Below are positions 26,589 through 35,342 of a stretch of 64,000 bases of DNA, piece after piece (position 1 is the first letter of the stretch; every line of letters begins with the position of its first letter). The stretch lies in contig NZ_CP046703.1 in assembly GCF_009873495.1 (NCBI RefSeq), positions 5,174,501 through 5,238,500 on the forward strand, read 5' to 3'. A model generated the notes under the pieces. That model worked only from the letters and a program-made list of their open reading frames with translations, did no database searches and was not told the origin of the DNA. A program made the translations under genes and the position numbers. The stretch comes from Nostoc sp. ATCC 53789 (GTDB lineage Bacteria; Cyanobacteriota; Cyanobacteriia; Cyanobacteriales; Nostocaceae).

Positions 26589-27163
26589 TTATTTTTTATT
26601 ATTTAATGATATAATCGCAGTAAACTTTGTACCAAATTCCGATGTACTTGTGACAAAGATTTTATGTTTGTAGATAGCTATAGTTTTTTTTTACAATTAA
26701 CATTTATAATCGAATAGAAATGGCTAGTCCAAAAGCCAGAATATTTAACTGTTTTCCACACTTGATAACCCGTGATAGCGAAAACATTTTTGTTCATAAA
26801 TTTACTAGCAAAATCTTCCCAATTCTTGCAGATGTAAGTTTCTGCTGGGCTGGAGAAGAATAAATATTGCAAATGTTGAAAATTTTCAAGTAGCGTCCAC
26901 CATATTTCCCAATATGAACGCCTAACTAAATCTTGTAGTTGTAGCTTGCTAAAGTTGAGTGCTGTTTGGTTCGCTTTTAGCACGATGCTTTCTGCTATTA
27001 GCAATCCGATAAACTGGAAAGTGGCGTTGAAGATAGTGCGAAATCGTCTTTCACCCTCACGCAATGCTACTTCTGCTACATGGGAGGTACTATTCACAGA
27101 AACTCCAATGAGGTGATTCGATTTGTCGTGTCTGTCAGTACTATAGCGCGTGCTAGTGACCAT
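26589..27163 (-). pseudogene. Decayed PAS-domain sensor histidine kinase
   Basis: The N-terminal piece (27163 to 26678) carries a PAS start, EGERRFRTIFNATFQFIGLL, then SIVLKANQTAL, before the sequence stops resembling a kinase. In another frame, ending at a TAA at 26589-26591, KIFVTSTSEFGTKFTAIISL is the G2-box end of a HATPase domain. The dimerisation domain and most of the ATPase are missing. The two ends mark a large internal deletion of a kinase gene placed directly upstream of the REC-EAL regulator. Confidence 0.7.
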
Positions 27164-27230
27164 TTGTACTTGGGTAATTGTCTCTTAACGAGAATTTGAT
27201 ATCCTACCTCAAATGAACTAAGACTGGTGT

Positions 27231-27354
27231 CAATACTTGTCGGGTTTTGGGGAAAACGGGAAGGTTAAAGGGGAAAGGAAAAACCTTTAACCTTTACCCT
27301 TTAACCTTTTCCCAAACCCAGTTTCGAGTTAAAATGCTTAACTGAGCAGTATTG
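27231..27354. mobile_element. MITE-like element, CAATACT family, copy 1
   Basis: 124 bp, starting CAATACTTGTCGG and ending GCAGTATTG. The inside folds on AAAGGGGAAAGG / CCTTTAACCTTT arms. Flanks are AGACTGGTGT (27221-27230) and ATACTGGTGT (27355-27364), a 10-bp duplication with one mismatch. No coding capacity. Confidence 0.8.
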
Positions 27355-27599
27355 ATACTGGTGTTACCTCTAGTTTTATATATCAAAAAATAGTTATCTA
27401 AAGCTGCTTATATTAAGTATTCTCCAATATTTTGGCCCTAAATAAATAGGAATATTTAGGATATAAACACAGCAAAAATTGTGTTAAGAATTACAAAGTG
27501 GCTTATATCCTGGTAGTTCTGAATTGGGAAGATACAAAGAAGAAACTTGTTCAATGATTCTCCCTTGTCCCTTTTATCTCCCCCTACTCCCCTGCCTCT

Positions 27600-27721
27600 C
27601 AATACTTTTCGGTGAAGGGGGAAAGGGGAAATGGAAAGGGTTTAAATTTGCCTTTACTCCTTACCCTTTAAGCTTTCCCAAGACCAAAAGAGAGATTGTT
27701 GGGTTTATCCGAAAAGTATTG
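27600..27721. mobile_element. MITE-like element, CAATACT family, copy 2
   Basis: 122 bp with perfect 13-bp inverted ends CAATACTTTTCGG/CCGAAAAGTATTG. Flanks are CCCTGCCTCT (27590-27599) and CCATGCCTCT (27722-27731), again 10 bp with one mismatch. It lies just downstream of the GHL10 gene stop. Confidence 0.85.
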
Positions 27722-27734
27722 CCATGCCTCTTCA

Positions 27735-30572
27735 CTAGGGATGCAACTGCACCCGCCGTTCGCCGTAACGCAATAGTCTTTCTATAGTTACAAGCCGATT
27801 TTCCCAAACTTTGACTTGATAGGAATTCGACTTAATTTCTTGGCTCATCAATACTCGAAATTGAGACTGGAATCGAGTTAGGGAGGCTTTTGCCACCAGT
27901 AAATTACCAGGAGAAGGGGAAGCAGCAAGCTGATTTAAAGCACTGCGTAAAACTTCTGCCTGGTTGTTAAAATCTGATATTGTCTGGGCAGGTCTTTCTG
28001 GTGGGTCATTTTGGAAAACAAACTTCCATTCCCGTTGCAGCGCGGTGTAACGGATGGCGGCAGTTTGAAAAGGTTGGCGGTGGGGAATCGGTTCACTTTT
28101 TGTAGATTGAACTCTGCCTTGGGTACTAATAAAAAGTTTTTGTAGATCGTTATTAAAATTCTCTGCGGCAAAGAGTGCGTAACCACTGACTGGCAAGTCT
28201 CTTACCAACTGGAGTTGATCGAACGTCCCGATTGTTGGTAAAGAAAGTAAGCGAATTCCTGGCACTAACAATGTAGCTCCCAATTGTTTAGAGGCGATCC
28301 AGGGTTGGGCTAGTCGTTGAAAGCGAGAAGTATCTAGAGCATAAGTCATGGGAACGATTAAATCCACATCTCCCCGCCTTGCCCAAGTTTCCCAGTTTTG
28401 TTGAATTTTCTGAATCCGCTCTTGTTCTGGCAAAGGGAATACTGCAACCGACAAAATCAAATTCGGTCGTTTTTGTCGCAACTGCTCTGATACTTTGGCA
28501 ACAAAGCTATCAACTTGCTCAGTGCGAAATTTCGTCCACTTTTGCCATAGTTCTGGTTGACTGGGGGAAATATTTATCGGATCTATGCCAGTAAGTTGCT
28601 GAAACTGCGCTCTTGCAGCTTTGCCATAGCCATAAATTCGACCTGCTGATGGGTCTTGAAACGGGTAGCGAATGTAGTCTAGCTGTAGACCATCCACGTC
28701 ATAGCGAGTAACGATTTCCTCGTACAGCTTGAGTAAGTACTGCCGCACTTCGGGGTTGGCTGGGTCAAAGAATGGCTTAGTCTGTCCAACGGGAATCATG
28801 TTGCCAAGATTATCGTAGTTTGCCCAATCGGGATGAGCCGCCAGTACTGGCCCTGGATAATTTGGACTAACGTTGATAATCTCATTGTGCCGTTGATTGC
28901 CAGCAGCAAAAGTCCAAACCCAAGCGTGTAATTCCATGTCGCGCTCATGGGCTAATTTGACCGCATCTTTCAGTGGGTCCCACCCACGAATTAAGGGGTT
29001 TTGCTCTTTTGCAACTTGGCTGGGATAAATGGTATAGCCTGCATTAACAGTTTCAAAGAAGACAGTATTAATCCCAGTTTGGGCCAAGCGATCAAAAATT
29101 TGGACTAGTCCCGCCTTGCTACCAGCACGAACAATCGTCCCCCTATCTAACCAAACTGCCCGAATTTCTGGTTGAGCCAACCTCCGATCAACTGGGAACT
29201 GCTGCCACAAAATTGTCTTTGCTGCCAGCCACTGCTGACGAGCTAGAGCATAGTTTTTTTGGGCAATCAATTGGGGTAAGTTTTTGGCAATTACCCTGAC
29301 TTGTGCCAAGGCTTGTTCTTTGCTTGTGGCTAGCCCCCCCAATTTAGTTGAGGCTAATTGTATTGGCTGCTCCTTGACAGATTGGGCGGTGTAGGTTTCC
29401 AGATGCCTAGAGGACTGTTTTCCCTCAGATATGCCAACGCCTTCCTTAACCGCATCGGCTGACACCGCTAAATGAGCGCTTTCCACCCGGCCAATGAGAT
29501 TTTCTAACTCTTGTTGGAGAGCGATCGCTTGATTGTTGTCAATCGGCTCATTGGAGTTGGGTGCAACATCTAGACGCACCGCCTGTTCCAGCTGATCAAT
29601 GGCCTCTTGGGAACTTGGTGGTTTAACTATAGGAAGCGCTCTCGGTATGGGAGCAGTAGCAGTTTTAGAAGGAGGGGATAAGGGAGATGAACTACTCGTC
29701 TGTCCCTCTGCCCCTCTACTCCCCTGCTCCCCTGCTCCCCTGCCCCCTGCTCCCTGCTCCCCTACCCCCTGCCCCCTCGGTGCAGCCGCTACTGTTGTAG
29801 AGCAGTTTGGGGAACCTCCCGCTATTTTTTTCATCCGATTCGATGGTGCTAGCGCTGTCAAATAATGATTGATAGAAGCTTTTAACCAGGCATTATCTAA
29901 CTCTGCTGCTGAGGCTGTATCTGTTCCCCAGCGCCAGCCTAAAAAGGTAGTACGCTCAGTTGTCACTACTGCGGCTGGATTATCTTTGGAATTCCAAACA
30001 GCAGGAGATTCAGTGCCCATACCATTAGGAATCACAACGCCGCCGCGGATTTTGCCAAAGAGTTCAGTTTGATTTGCCCATTCTGGAATCTTGGTTTTTG
30101 TGGGCTTGATCTGTTCTATTTCACTGAGGCTGAATCCCCAATAACCTCCCAAGAGCGATCGCAATAACTGCCGTACTCCTGGCGATGACAAACTACCTAC
30201 GGGGCCGCTAGCAATCAAGCGCCCTCCCTTACTCATCCATTCTTCAAGAGCGATCGCTTGGGTTGGCGTTAATGTCTCAACGTTTGGCAAAAATAATACC
30301 CGGCGATCGCCCCAATCTGCACCACTCTTGACATCTGTTAGGGGAATTACACAATATTTCACCCCGATTGTCTGCAAGCGATCAGTTATCCCTGTCCATT
30401 GATTCGCATTTTCTTGGCTATGCACTACGCTCAATACAGGTTCTTCAGTCGCTGCCGTGACTGGCAAAATACTATAACTATTTAAAATTAAAAAGTTAAA
30501 ACTTAAAATGAAGAATCCGGCTTTCTTTATGTGAGAATTTGCCTTTTCATGAAACTCTTTCCGATTCTTCAC
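27735..30572 (-). CDS. GHL10-type (DUF187) glycoside hydrolase, secreted
   Basis: A 945-residue protein starting at GTG. An N-terminal hydrophobic segment (about 17-40, AGFFILSFNFLILNSYSILP) is a signal or anchor. The first part (about 45-245) resembles a beta-galactosidase-trimerisation/ThuA-like fold; the central part (about 465-780) is the GHL10 barrel, with EIRAVWLDRGTIV, ELHAWVWTFAAGNQ and DGLQLDYIRYPF. Residues about 264-300 (GQGVGEQGAGGRGAGEQGS) come from a spacer repeat inserted in frame. Likely acts on envelope or extracellular polysaccharide. Confidence 0.82.
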   Translation of the reverse strand: MKNRKEFHEKANSHIKKAGFFILSFNFLILNSYSILPVTAATEEPVLSVVHSQENANQWTGITDRLQTIGVKYCVIPLTDVKSGADWGDRRVLFLPNVETLTPTQAIALEEWMSKGGRLIASGPVGSLSSPGVRQLLRSLLGGYWGFSLSEIEQIKPTKTKIPEWANQTELFGKIRGGVVIPNGMGTESPAVWNSKDNPAAVVTTERTTFLGWRWGTDTASAAELDNAWLKASINHYLTALAPSNRMKKIAGGSPNCSTTVAAAPRGQGVGEQGAGGRGAGEQGSRGAEGQTSSSSPLSPPSKTATAPIPRALPIVKPPSSQEAIDQLEQAVRLDVAPNSNEPIDNNQAIALQQELENLIGRVESAHLAVSADAVKEGVGISEGKQSSRHLETYTAQSVKEQPIQLASTKLGGLATSKEQALAQVRVIAKNLPQLIAQKNYALARQQWLAAKTILWQQFPVDRRLAQPEIRAVWLDRGTIVRAGSKAGLVQIFDRLAQTGINTVFFETVNAGYTIYPSQVAKEQNPLIRGWDPLKDAVKLAHERDMELHAWVWTFAAGNQRHNEIINVSPNYPGPVLAAHPDWANYDNLGNMIPVGQTKPFFDPANPEVRQYLLKLYEEIVTRYDVDGLQLDYIRYPFQDPSAGRIYGYGKAARAQFQQLTGIDPINISPSQPELWQKWTKFRTEQVDSFVAKVSEQLRQKRPNLILSVAVFPLPEQERIQKIQQNWETWARRGDVDLIVPMTYALDTSRFQRLAQPWIASKQLGATLLVPGIRLLSLPTIGTFDQLQLVRDLPVSGYALFAAENFNNDLQKLFISTQGRVQSTKSEPIPHRQPFQTAAIRYTALQREWKFVFQNDPPERPAQTISDFNNQAEVLRSALNQLAASPSPGNLLVAKASLTRFQSQFRVLMSQEIKSNSYQVKVWENRLVTIERLLRYGERRVQLHP
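29671..29780. repeat. Spacer repeat (CTCCCCTGC type) inside the GHL10 gene
   Basis: Tandem CCCCTGCTCC units read on the minus strand as Gly/Gln/Glu/Arg-rich residues with no stop. The same units occur in the non-coding 35240-35340 spacer. Confidence 0.75.
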
Positions 30573-30669
30573 TACTGGCTCCTCAGTGGATTAATTATTA
30601 GGCATTACTTCTTATTTATCATCTAGCATAACAATAAATTACCTCCGAAAAACAACTGATCTTTGATAA

Positions 30670-32007
30670 CTAAACCTGAACAAAATTGGAAACGCATGTT
30701 TGGATTAAATCTTCAACTCCTGCTAGTGGGAAAATTTTTGTATTTAGTCTGCCAGCTAATTCCTCAATACTCATATCATCTAAAAACACTAATTCCCCAT
30801 TTTTTAACATGACATTGGGTAGCAAAATCCCATCACCTAAATCTTGCTCTTCTAAATTTAAAAGTAAATCATGACCAGTTAGTAATCCGGTTACACTGAT
30901 AGTTTGTCCCCAATAATCACTACATAAAGCACGCATATTGACCTCTAAACCCTCAACACAATTTAAGCGTTTCAAAATTGGTTGAAATGCTTTTTCTACG
31001 GCGTTGCCCACTACCCAGGTCAATTTTCTTTGAGGATATACTTTTGGCGGGAGTAATTCTGCTGCAACGGTGGCAAATTGCTTGATAAATAGTTGAATCG
31101 AACCAACTCCGTTATCAATTTGGGGATATTCTTCATATTCAGACTCGCTGGGTAATTCTTCACCTGCAATCAAAAACCACTCATCGGCTAACCAAACAAC
31201 GCTAGAACCAAATTGTTGGCGAAATTGCCGTGAGAGCATTTGCACTTGAGAAATCACTTCTTGAGCTTTTTCTCTAGTTACAGGTATGAGTTCATCCTCT
31301 GGAGGGCGAAACCGTGTCAACCCAACTGGCACAACTGCCACTGATGCCACCGCCGGAACTTCACCAGTATGAAAAGACGTTAAATCTTTAAGAGTTTGTT
31401 CCAGATGTTTGCCATCATTTATACCAGGACAAACAACAACTTGAGCATGAATTTGTAGTCGCCTTTTTTGAAACCACTTCAGTTGTTGCAAGATTTGTCC
31501 CGCACGCTGATTTTTTAGCAGCCTAATTCTCACATCAGCTTCTGTCGCATGAACAGAAACATACAACGGTGACAAGCGCATTTGCTCAATTCGCTGCCAT
31601 TCTCTTTCTGACAAATTGGTCAGGGTAAGATAAGAACCGTATAAAAAGCTCAGACGATAATCGTCATCTTTTAAGTACAAACTGGTGCGCTTACCTGGTG
31701 GCTGTTGATCTATAAAGCAAAATGGACAGCGATTATTGCACTGAATTAAACCATCAAATAGGGCAGTTTCAAATTCTAGCCCCAAGTCTTGATCATAATC
31801 TTTTTCGATTTCCAGAGTATGAGTTTTCCCAGTAGCATCTAAAACTTCTAGTTCTAAAACTTCATCCGCACACAAAAACTGATAATCAATTAAATCACGG
31901 GGACGTGTACCATTGATTGCAACGATCGCATCCCCAGTCTCAAAGCCAATCTCCTCGGCTATTGAGTCTGGTAGAACCTTGGTAATTCGGGCAGGATTAA
32001 TATTCAT
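30670..32007 (-). CDS. TIGR03279-type cyanobacterial radical SAM protein (PDZ + DUF512)
   Basis: A 445-residue protein. The PDZ-like N terminus (about 1-70, ITKVLPDSIAEEIGFETGDAIVAING) is followed by a radical SAM cluster motif CNNRCPFCF (about 90-98) and a DUF512 C-terminal domain. The family is widespread in cyanobacteria and of unknown substrate. I chose the ATG at 32007; the frame is open to 32055, but those 16 codons come from AATTGGG spacer repeats. Confidence 0.88.
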   Translation of the reverse strand: MNINPARITKVLPDSIAEEIGFETGDAIVAINGTRPRDLIDYQFLCADEVLELEVLDATGKTHTLEIEKDYDQDLGLEFETALFDGLIQCNNRCPFCFIDQQPPGKRTSLYLKDDDYRLSFLYGSYLTLTNLSEREWQRIEQMRLSPLYVSVHATEADVRIRLLKNQRAGQILQQLKWFQKRRLQIHAQVVVCPGINDGKHLEQTLKDLTSFHTGEVPAVASVAVVPVGLTRFRPPEDELIPVTREKAQEVISQVQMLSRQFRQQFGSSVVWLADEWFLIAGEELPSESEYEEYPQIDNGVGSIQLFIKQFATVAAELLPPKVYPQRKLTWVVGNAVEKAFQPILKRLNCVEGLEVNMRALCSDYWGQTISVTGLLTGHDLLLNLEEQDLGDGILLPNVMLKNGELVFLDDMSIEELAGRLNTKIFPLAGVEDLIQTCVSNFVQV

Positions 32008-32092
32008 GGGAATTGGGAATTGGGAATTGGGAATTGGGCATCGGGCATTAGTCATTTACTTTGGACTAATGACTAATGACCAATGACTATTA
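31985..32092. repeat. AATTGGG and TAATGAC spacer repeats
   Basis: Five GGGAATT-type heptamers then ACTAATG/CAATGAC heptamers fill the space between the radical SAM gene start and uppP, overlapping the very start of the coding region. Confidence 0.75.
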
Positions 32093-32097
32093 TTTAA

Positions 32098-32922
32098 TTA
32101 TCCTTTCCAACCTGCTGCGATCGCAGCTAAAATGGCGCTACCGAATGCTAATCTATACCAAACAAAAACCAAAGTGTTTTTGGTTTGCAAGTATTTGATC
32201 AAAAATGCAATTGATAGGTAGGAAAAAATAAAGGTTGAAATAATCCCCACAATTAACAATCCCACAATGTTATCTGGTAACTGTTGGGCTTGAAATAATT
32301 TGAAGATTTTCAAACTTTTATACAGTGTAGCAATCGTAAGAGTTGGAAACCCTAACAAAAATGAGAATTTCGCTGCTGTATCGCGTTCTAATCCTAAAAA
32401 TAAGGCAGTCGTCAATGTTGAGCCAGAACGAGATACACCCGGAATTAAAGCAAGTGTTTGTCCCAATCCAACTAAAATACCATCCCGAATTTGCAGTGAA
32501 TCAAAACCTCGCTTGCGAGTACCAATTTTTTCTGCCAAAGCTAGTAAAAGAGCCATGATGATTGACATGATGGCAATAATTAATGCACTCTCTGGTAGAA
32601 TGTCTTTCAAAAGAAAGCCGAAAATTAAGGCAGGCAATGTTCCGACTAAAATACCAACTAGAATTTTCCACTCCTCACGTTGCCAATCTTTCTCTTTGAA
32701 TGCTTCGATTCCACCTTTGATAATACTAGAAATCAGCGACCAAAAATACCCCACAATAGCGATAACACTGCCAAATTGAATGGCATCAACAAAATCTTTA
32801 GAACCTAGTTCTTTCCAACCAAATACTTTGGTAAAAATCAAGAGATGTGCAGTACTGCTAATAGGTAAAAACTCTGTAATACCTTGAACAATACCCAAAA
32901 TAAAAGCTTGAATAAACTCCAT
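32098..32922 (-). CDS. uppP: Undecaprenyl-diphosphatase (UppP/BacA)
   Basis: A 274-residue, multi-helix membrane enzyme that dephosphorylates undecaprenyl diphosphate to recycle the lipid carrier for peptidoglycan and other glycans. Signature elements are GITEFLPISSTAHL (about 15-28), and the phosphate-binding PGVSRSGSTLTTALFLGL (about 158-175). Length is typical. The strand and order with the radical SAM gene suggest possible co-transcription. Confidence 0.95.
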   Translation of the reverse strand: MEFIQAFILGIVQGITEFLPISSTAHLLIFTKVFGWKELGSKDFVDAIQFGSVIAIVGYFWSLISSIIKGGIEAFKEKDWQREEWKILVGILVGTLPALIFGFLLKDILPESALIIAIMSIIMALLLALAEKIGTRKRGFDSLQIRDGILVGLGQTLALIPGVSRSGSTLTTALFLGLERDTAAKFSFLLGFPTLTIATLYKSLKIFKLFQAQQLPDNIVGLLIVGIISTFIFSYLSIAFLIKYLQTKNTLVFVWYRLAFGSAILAAIAAGWKG

Positions 32923-33355
32923 AGCAATTAATACCTTTTTTCTGTTCTAGACATGATTATGAACATTGTCTAGATGATGATGTTGCTTTATATACTCTCT
33001 ACTGCACCTAATATCTTATAGAAAATTCGATTTTACCGATCAATAACATCATCTAAGACGCTGACCATGTTCTTACACCCACCTGAATAAGTCAACGAAA
33101 TTTTGCCAGTTCATCAAACTTTAATATTTAGCGGACTGATGCCGTCATGGGGCAGGGATCAGGGGGACAAGTCAGAGGGGGGAGACAAGGGAGAATTATT
33201 GAATAAGTCTCCCTTGTCTCCCCCTGCTCCCCTAATTTTTCATTAGTCTCTACCCGCACTCCGGGAAATGTCTGTATAATTACAATGCCCCAGGGGGGGA
33301 TTTTAAAATGTGATATCTTAAATAAGATAAAGTTTAGTAACAAATATTAAAAACT
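32923..33355. other. Divergent spacer, uppP to DUF3120 gene
   Basis: No gene seen. Positions 33150-33235 carry CCCCTGCTCCCC / GGGGAGACAAGGG low-complexity repeats with inverted symmetry (GGGAGACAAGGGAGA and TCTCCCTTGTCTCCC), capable of a long hairpin. The rest is unremarkable AT-rich sequence containing the two promoters. Confidence 0.6.
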
Positions 33356-34135
33356 TTGATTAATAATACACTGTCCTCCTACACTGCTTCTACACCTTCC
33401 ATTGATACTGAGTTGGATTTGGCTGATACTGGGCAGAATGGCATCAGGCAATTGGAATCTGCACTCTCCTTTTCTCCCTCTTTGCCCTTATCTATTTCTG
33501 CCCGACAAAATTGGTTAGTGTTTGCGGCGGCGGTGTTTTTGGTATCAGTGCCAGTATTTGTTGAAGCGCCAATAGTGCGATCGCTACCAACTCTCAGTTT
33601 AGCGCTGACAGCATTTTGGGTGTGGCTAAGTTTTACCTTAATGTCACGTCCTGCAACTTATGTCTGGGGCGATTTGCTCTTAGGATTTAGCTGGAGTTGG
33701 TTAGCAGGAGCGATTTATTGGGGCTGGTTACGTTGGGAACCTGTATGGCATCTACCAGTAGAATCTATAGGCTTACCGTTTGCTTGCTGGTGTCTAGCGA
33801 AGAGTTGGGGCAAGGTTGGTAGCTGGTTTTATTTAGGATCTTTATTCGGTACAGTTTTAACAGACGTATATTTTTATCTAACCGACTTGATGCCTTCTTG
33901 GAGGCAAATTATGAGAGTAGATGCAGATTTAGCACCACAAATCTTACACAATGCCCTGATGCAAGTACAAACACCTTGGGGACAAACTTGGGCCATAGTT
34001 CTTGCCTTAGTGCTGTTAACAGTCGGAATTTTAGCATTAGGTAGAAAGCAAAAACACTGGTATGCCTTTGGTGGCGCAGTTTTAAGCACAATTTTAGTAG
34101 ACAGCCTATTTTTGTTAGCTGCGATCGCAGCGTGA
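33356..34135 (+). CDS. DUF3120 membrane protein
   Basis: A 259-residue integral membrane protein with a soluble N terminus (about 1-55) and about seven hydrophobic helices. Sequence features such as WGDLLLGFSWSWLAGAIYWGWLRWEP match the cyanobacterial DUF3120 family, function unknown. The start is TTG at 33356; a more internal start cannot be excluded, since the first 50 residues are not conserved-looking. Confidence 0.8.
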   Translation: MINNTLSSYTASTPSIDTELDLADTGQNGIRQLESALSFSPSLPLSISARQNWLVFAAAVFLVSVPVFVEAPIVRSLPTLSLALTAFWVWLSFTLMSRPATYVWGDLLLGFSWSWLAGAIYWGWLRWEPVWHLPVESIGLPFACWCLAKSWGKVGSWFYLGSLFGTVLTDVYFYLTDLMPSWRQIMRVDADLAPQILHNALMQVQTPWGQTWAIVLALVLLTVGILALGRKQKHWYAFGGAVLSTILVDSLFLLAAIAA

Positions 34136-34693
34136 ATAAATCAGGATTCACAAAATTGCAATGATCCTCTAGGCTTCTCTTAGCAAAACTTTTTCCAGTC
34201 AGTCTATGGCACATCAAGAATGATGCCGTCAATAATTAATTAGTTAAGAAATATTACATAACAGTCCATCAGCCTCAAGTCTTCTTGCTAGGTTATTCGG
34301 TATTAGACATCAGACGGCTTCGTTTCTACTTGAAAGCTAAAATCAGCCACCCCGAAAAGATTTCGTCTCGTTGCGAATGCTACCGGGATCATTGATAGAA
34401 GCCTATTACAGCTATAGAGACACTCTGATAACGAGAAAAATTTTTGCTAAAACCTCAGTCAAACCCAGTAACGGTAAATATTGTGGATATTAATACGCTG
34501 TATATTAGTTTCTGATGACTGCTGTGTTAATTAAGCTATCAAGTTTTGTCTTTTGTCCTTTGATCCTTGGCGCTCTCACGTAGACGCATTAGCGGCTTAC
34601 CGCAGAGTATGACCAATGACTAATGACTAATGACTAACAACCACTGTTAGCTTCAAACTTTTATTTCTGTTTGATGGAAAGAGGTAGAAAATC
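34136..34693. other. Spacer upstream of psbU
   Basis: No gene recognised. Near 34565-34600 there is a GC-rich interspersed repeat (GCGCTCTCACGTAGACGC), followed at 34605-34640 by TGACTAA-type heptamers. The psbU promoter must lie close to 34640-34680, where GGAAAGAGG provides a ribosome site. Confidence 0.55.
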
Positions 34694-35122
34694 GTGAAAG
34701 GATTGGCGCGTTTATTAACAGTGTTTAGTTTGTTACTTGGTTGCTGGGGATGGTTGGGAACAACTCAGATAGCCCAAGCTGCTAGTTTCAACAGTTTTGC
34801 TCTTCCTCAAGTGCCAATTCTGGCAATTGAGCGGCAGAATCGGGCAGATAAGAAGCTAGGAACGGAATTTGGTAAAAAAATTGATTTGAATAATACCAAC
34901 GTCCGAGCTTTTCAACAGTATCCAGGTCTTTATCCCACCTTGGCTAAGAAAATCATCACAAATGCTCCCTACAAAAATGTAGAGGATGTATTGGATCTTC
35001 CAGGATTGAGCGATCGCCAAAAAGCAACTCTGCAAGCCAACTTAGATAAGTTTACCGTGACAGAACTAGAGCCTGCCTTCAACGAAGGAGACGATCGCTT
35101 TAACAACGGTATCTACAGATAA
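34694..35122 (+). CDS. psbU: Photosystem II extrinsic protein U
   Basis: A 142-residue lumenal 12-kDa subunit that stabilises the oxygen-evolving complex. Signal peptide about 1-29 ending AQA, then the mature helix-hairpin-helix-type core: [49 protein letters not shown]. Start is GTG preceded by GAGG. A terminator-like hairpin follows at 35146-35170. Confidence 0.97.
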   Translation: MKGLARLLTVFSLLLGCWGWLGTTQIAQAASFNSFALPQVPILAIERQNRADKKLGTEFGKKIDLNNTNVRAFQQYPGLYPTLAKKIITNAPYKNVEDVLDLPGLSDRQKATLQANLDKFTVTELEPAFNEGDDRFNNGIYR

Positions 35123-35144
35123 GTTGCAGTTGTAGCCAATAGCA

Positions 35145-35180
35145 CCCCACTCCTGATTCAAGGGAGTGGGATTATTCTAT
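35145..35180 (+). terminator. Hairpin terminator after psbU
   Basis: Stem CCCACTCC / GGAGTGGG (35146-35153 and 35163-35170) with a 9-nt loop, then ATTATTCTATT. The U-run is imperfect, but position and stem stability fit a psbU terminator. Confidence 0.6.
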
Positions 35181-35189
35181 TAGAGATGA

Positions 35190-35342
35190 GGTAGGACAAG
35201 GGAGACAAGGGATACAAGGGATACAAGTGGGACAAGCTGACAAAGTAAAATTTTTTCCTTGTCTCCCCCTGCTCCCCTGCCCCCCTGCCCCCCTGCCCCC
35301 CTGCCCCCCCTGCCCCCTGCCCCCTCCCCCTCCCCCATTACC
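35190..35342. repeat. Low-complexity spacer repeats upstream of nadB
   Basis: GGGACAAGGGA(T)ACAAG units followed by C-rich CCCCTGCCCC units running straight into the nadB start. In the nadB frame they would code for a Pro/Leu-rich tract with no stop, so the annotated start is easily placed too far upstream. Confidence 0.8.

Larger units (their letters stand above)
27164..27734. other. Spacer with two copies of a small palindromic element
   Basis: No gene is seen in these 571 bp. Elements at 27231-27354 and 27600-27721 fill nearly half of it; the remainder is AT-rich with a CCCTTGTCCC-type low-complexity patch near 27560-27590. Confidence 0.7.
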
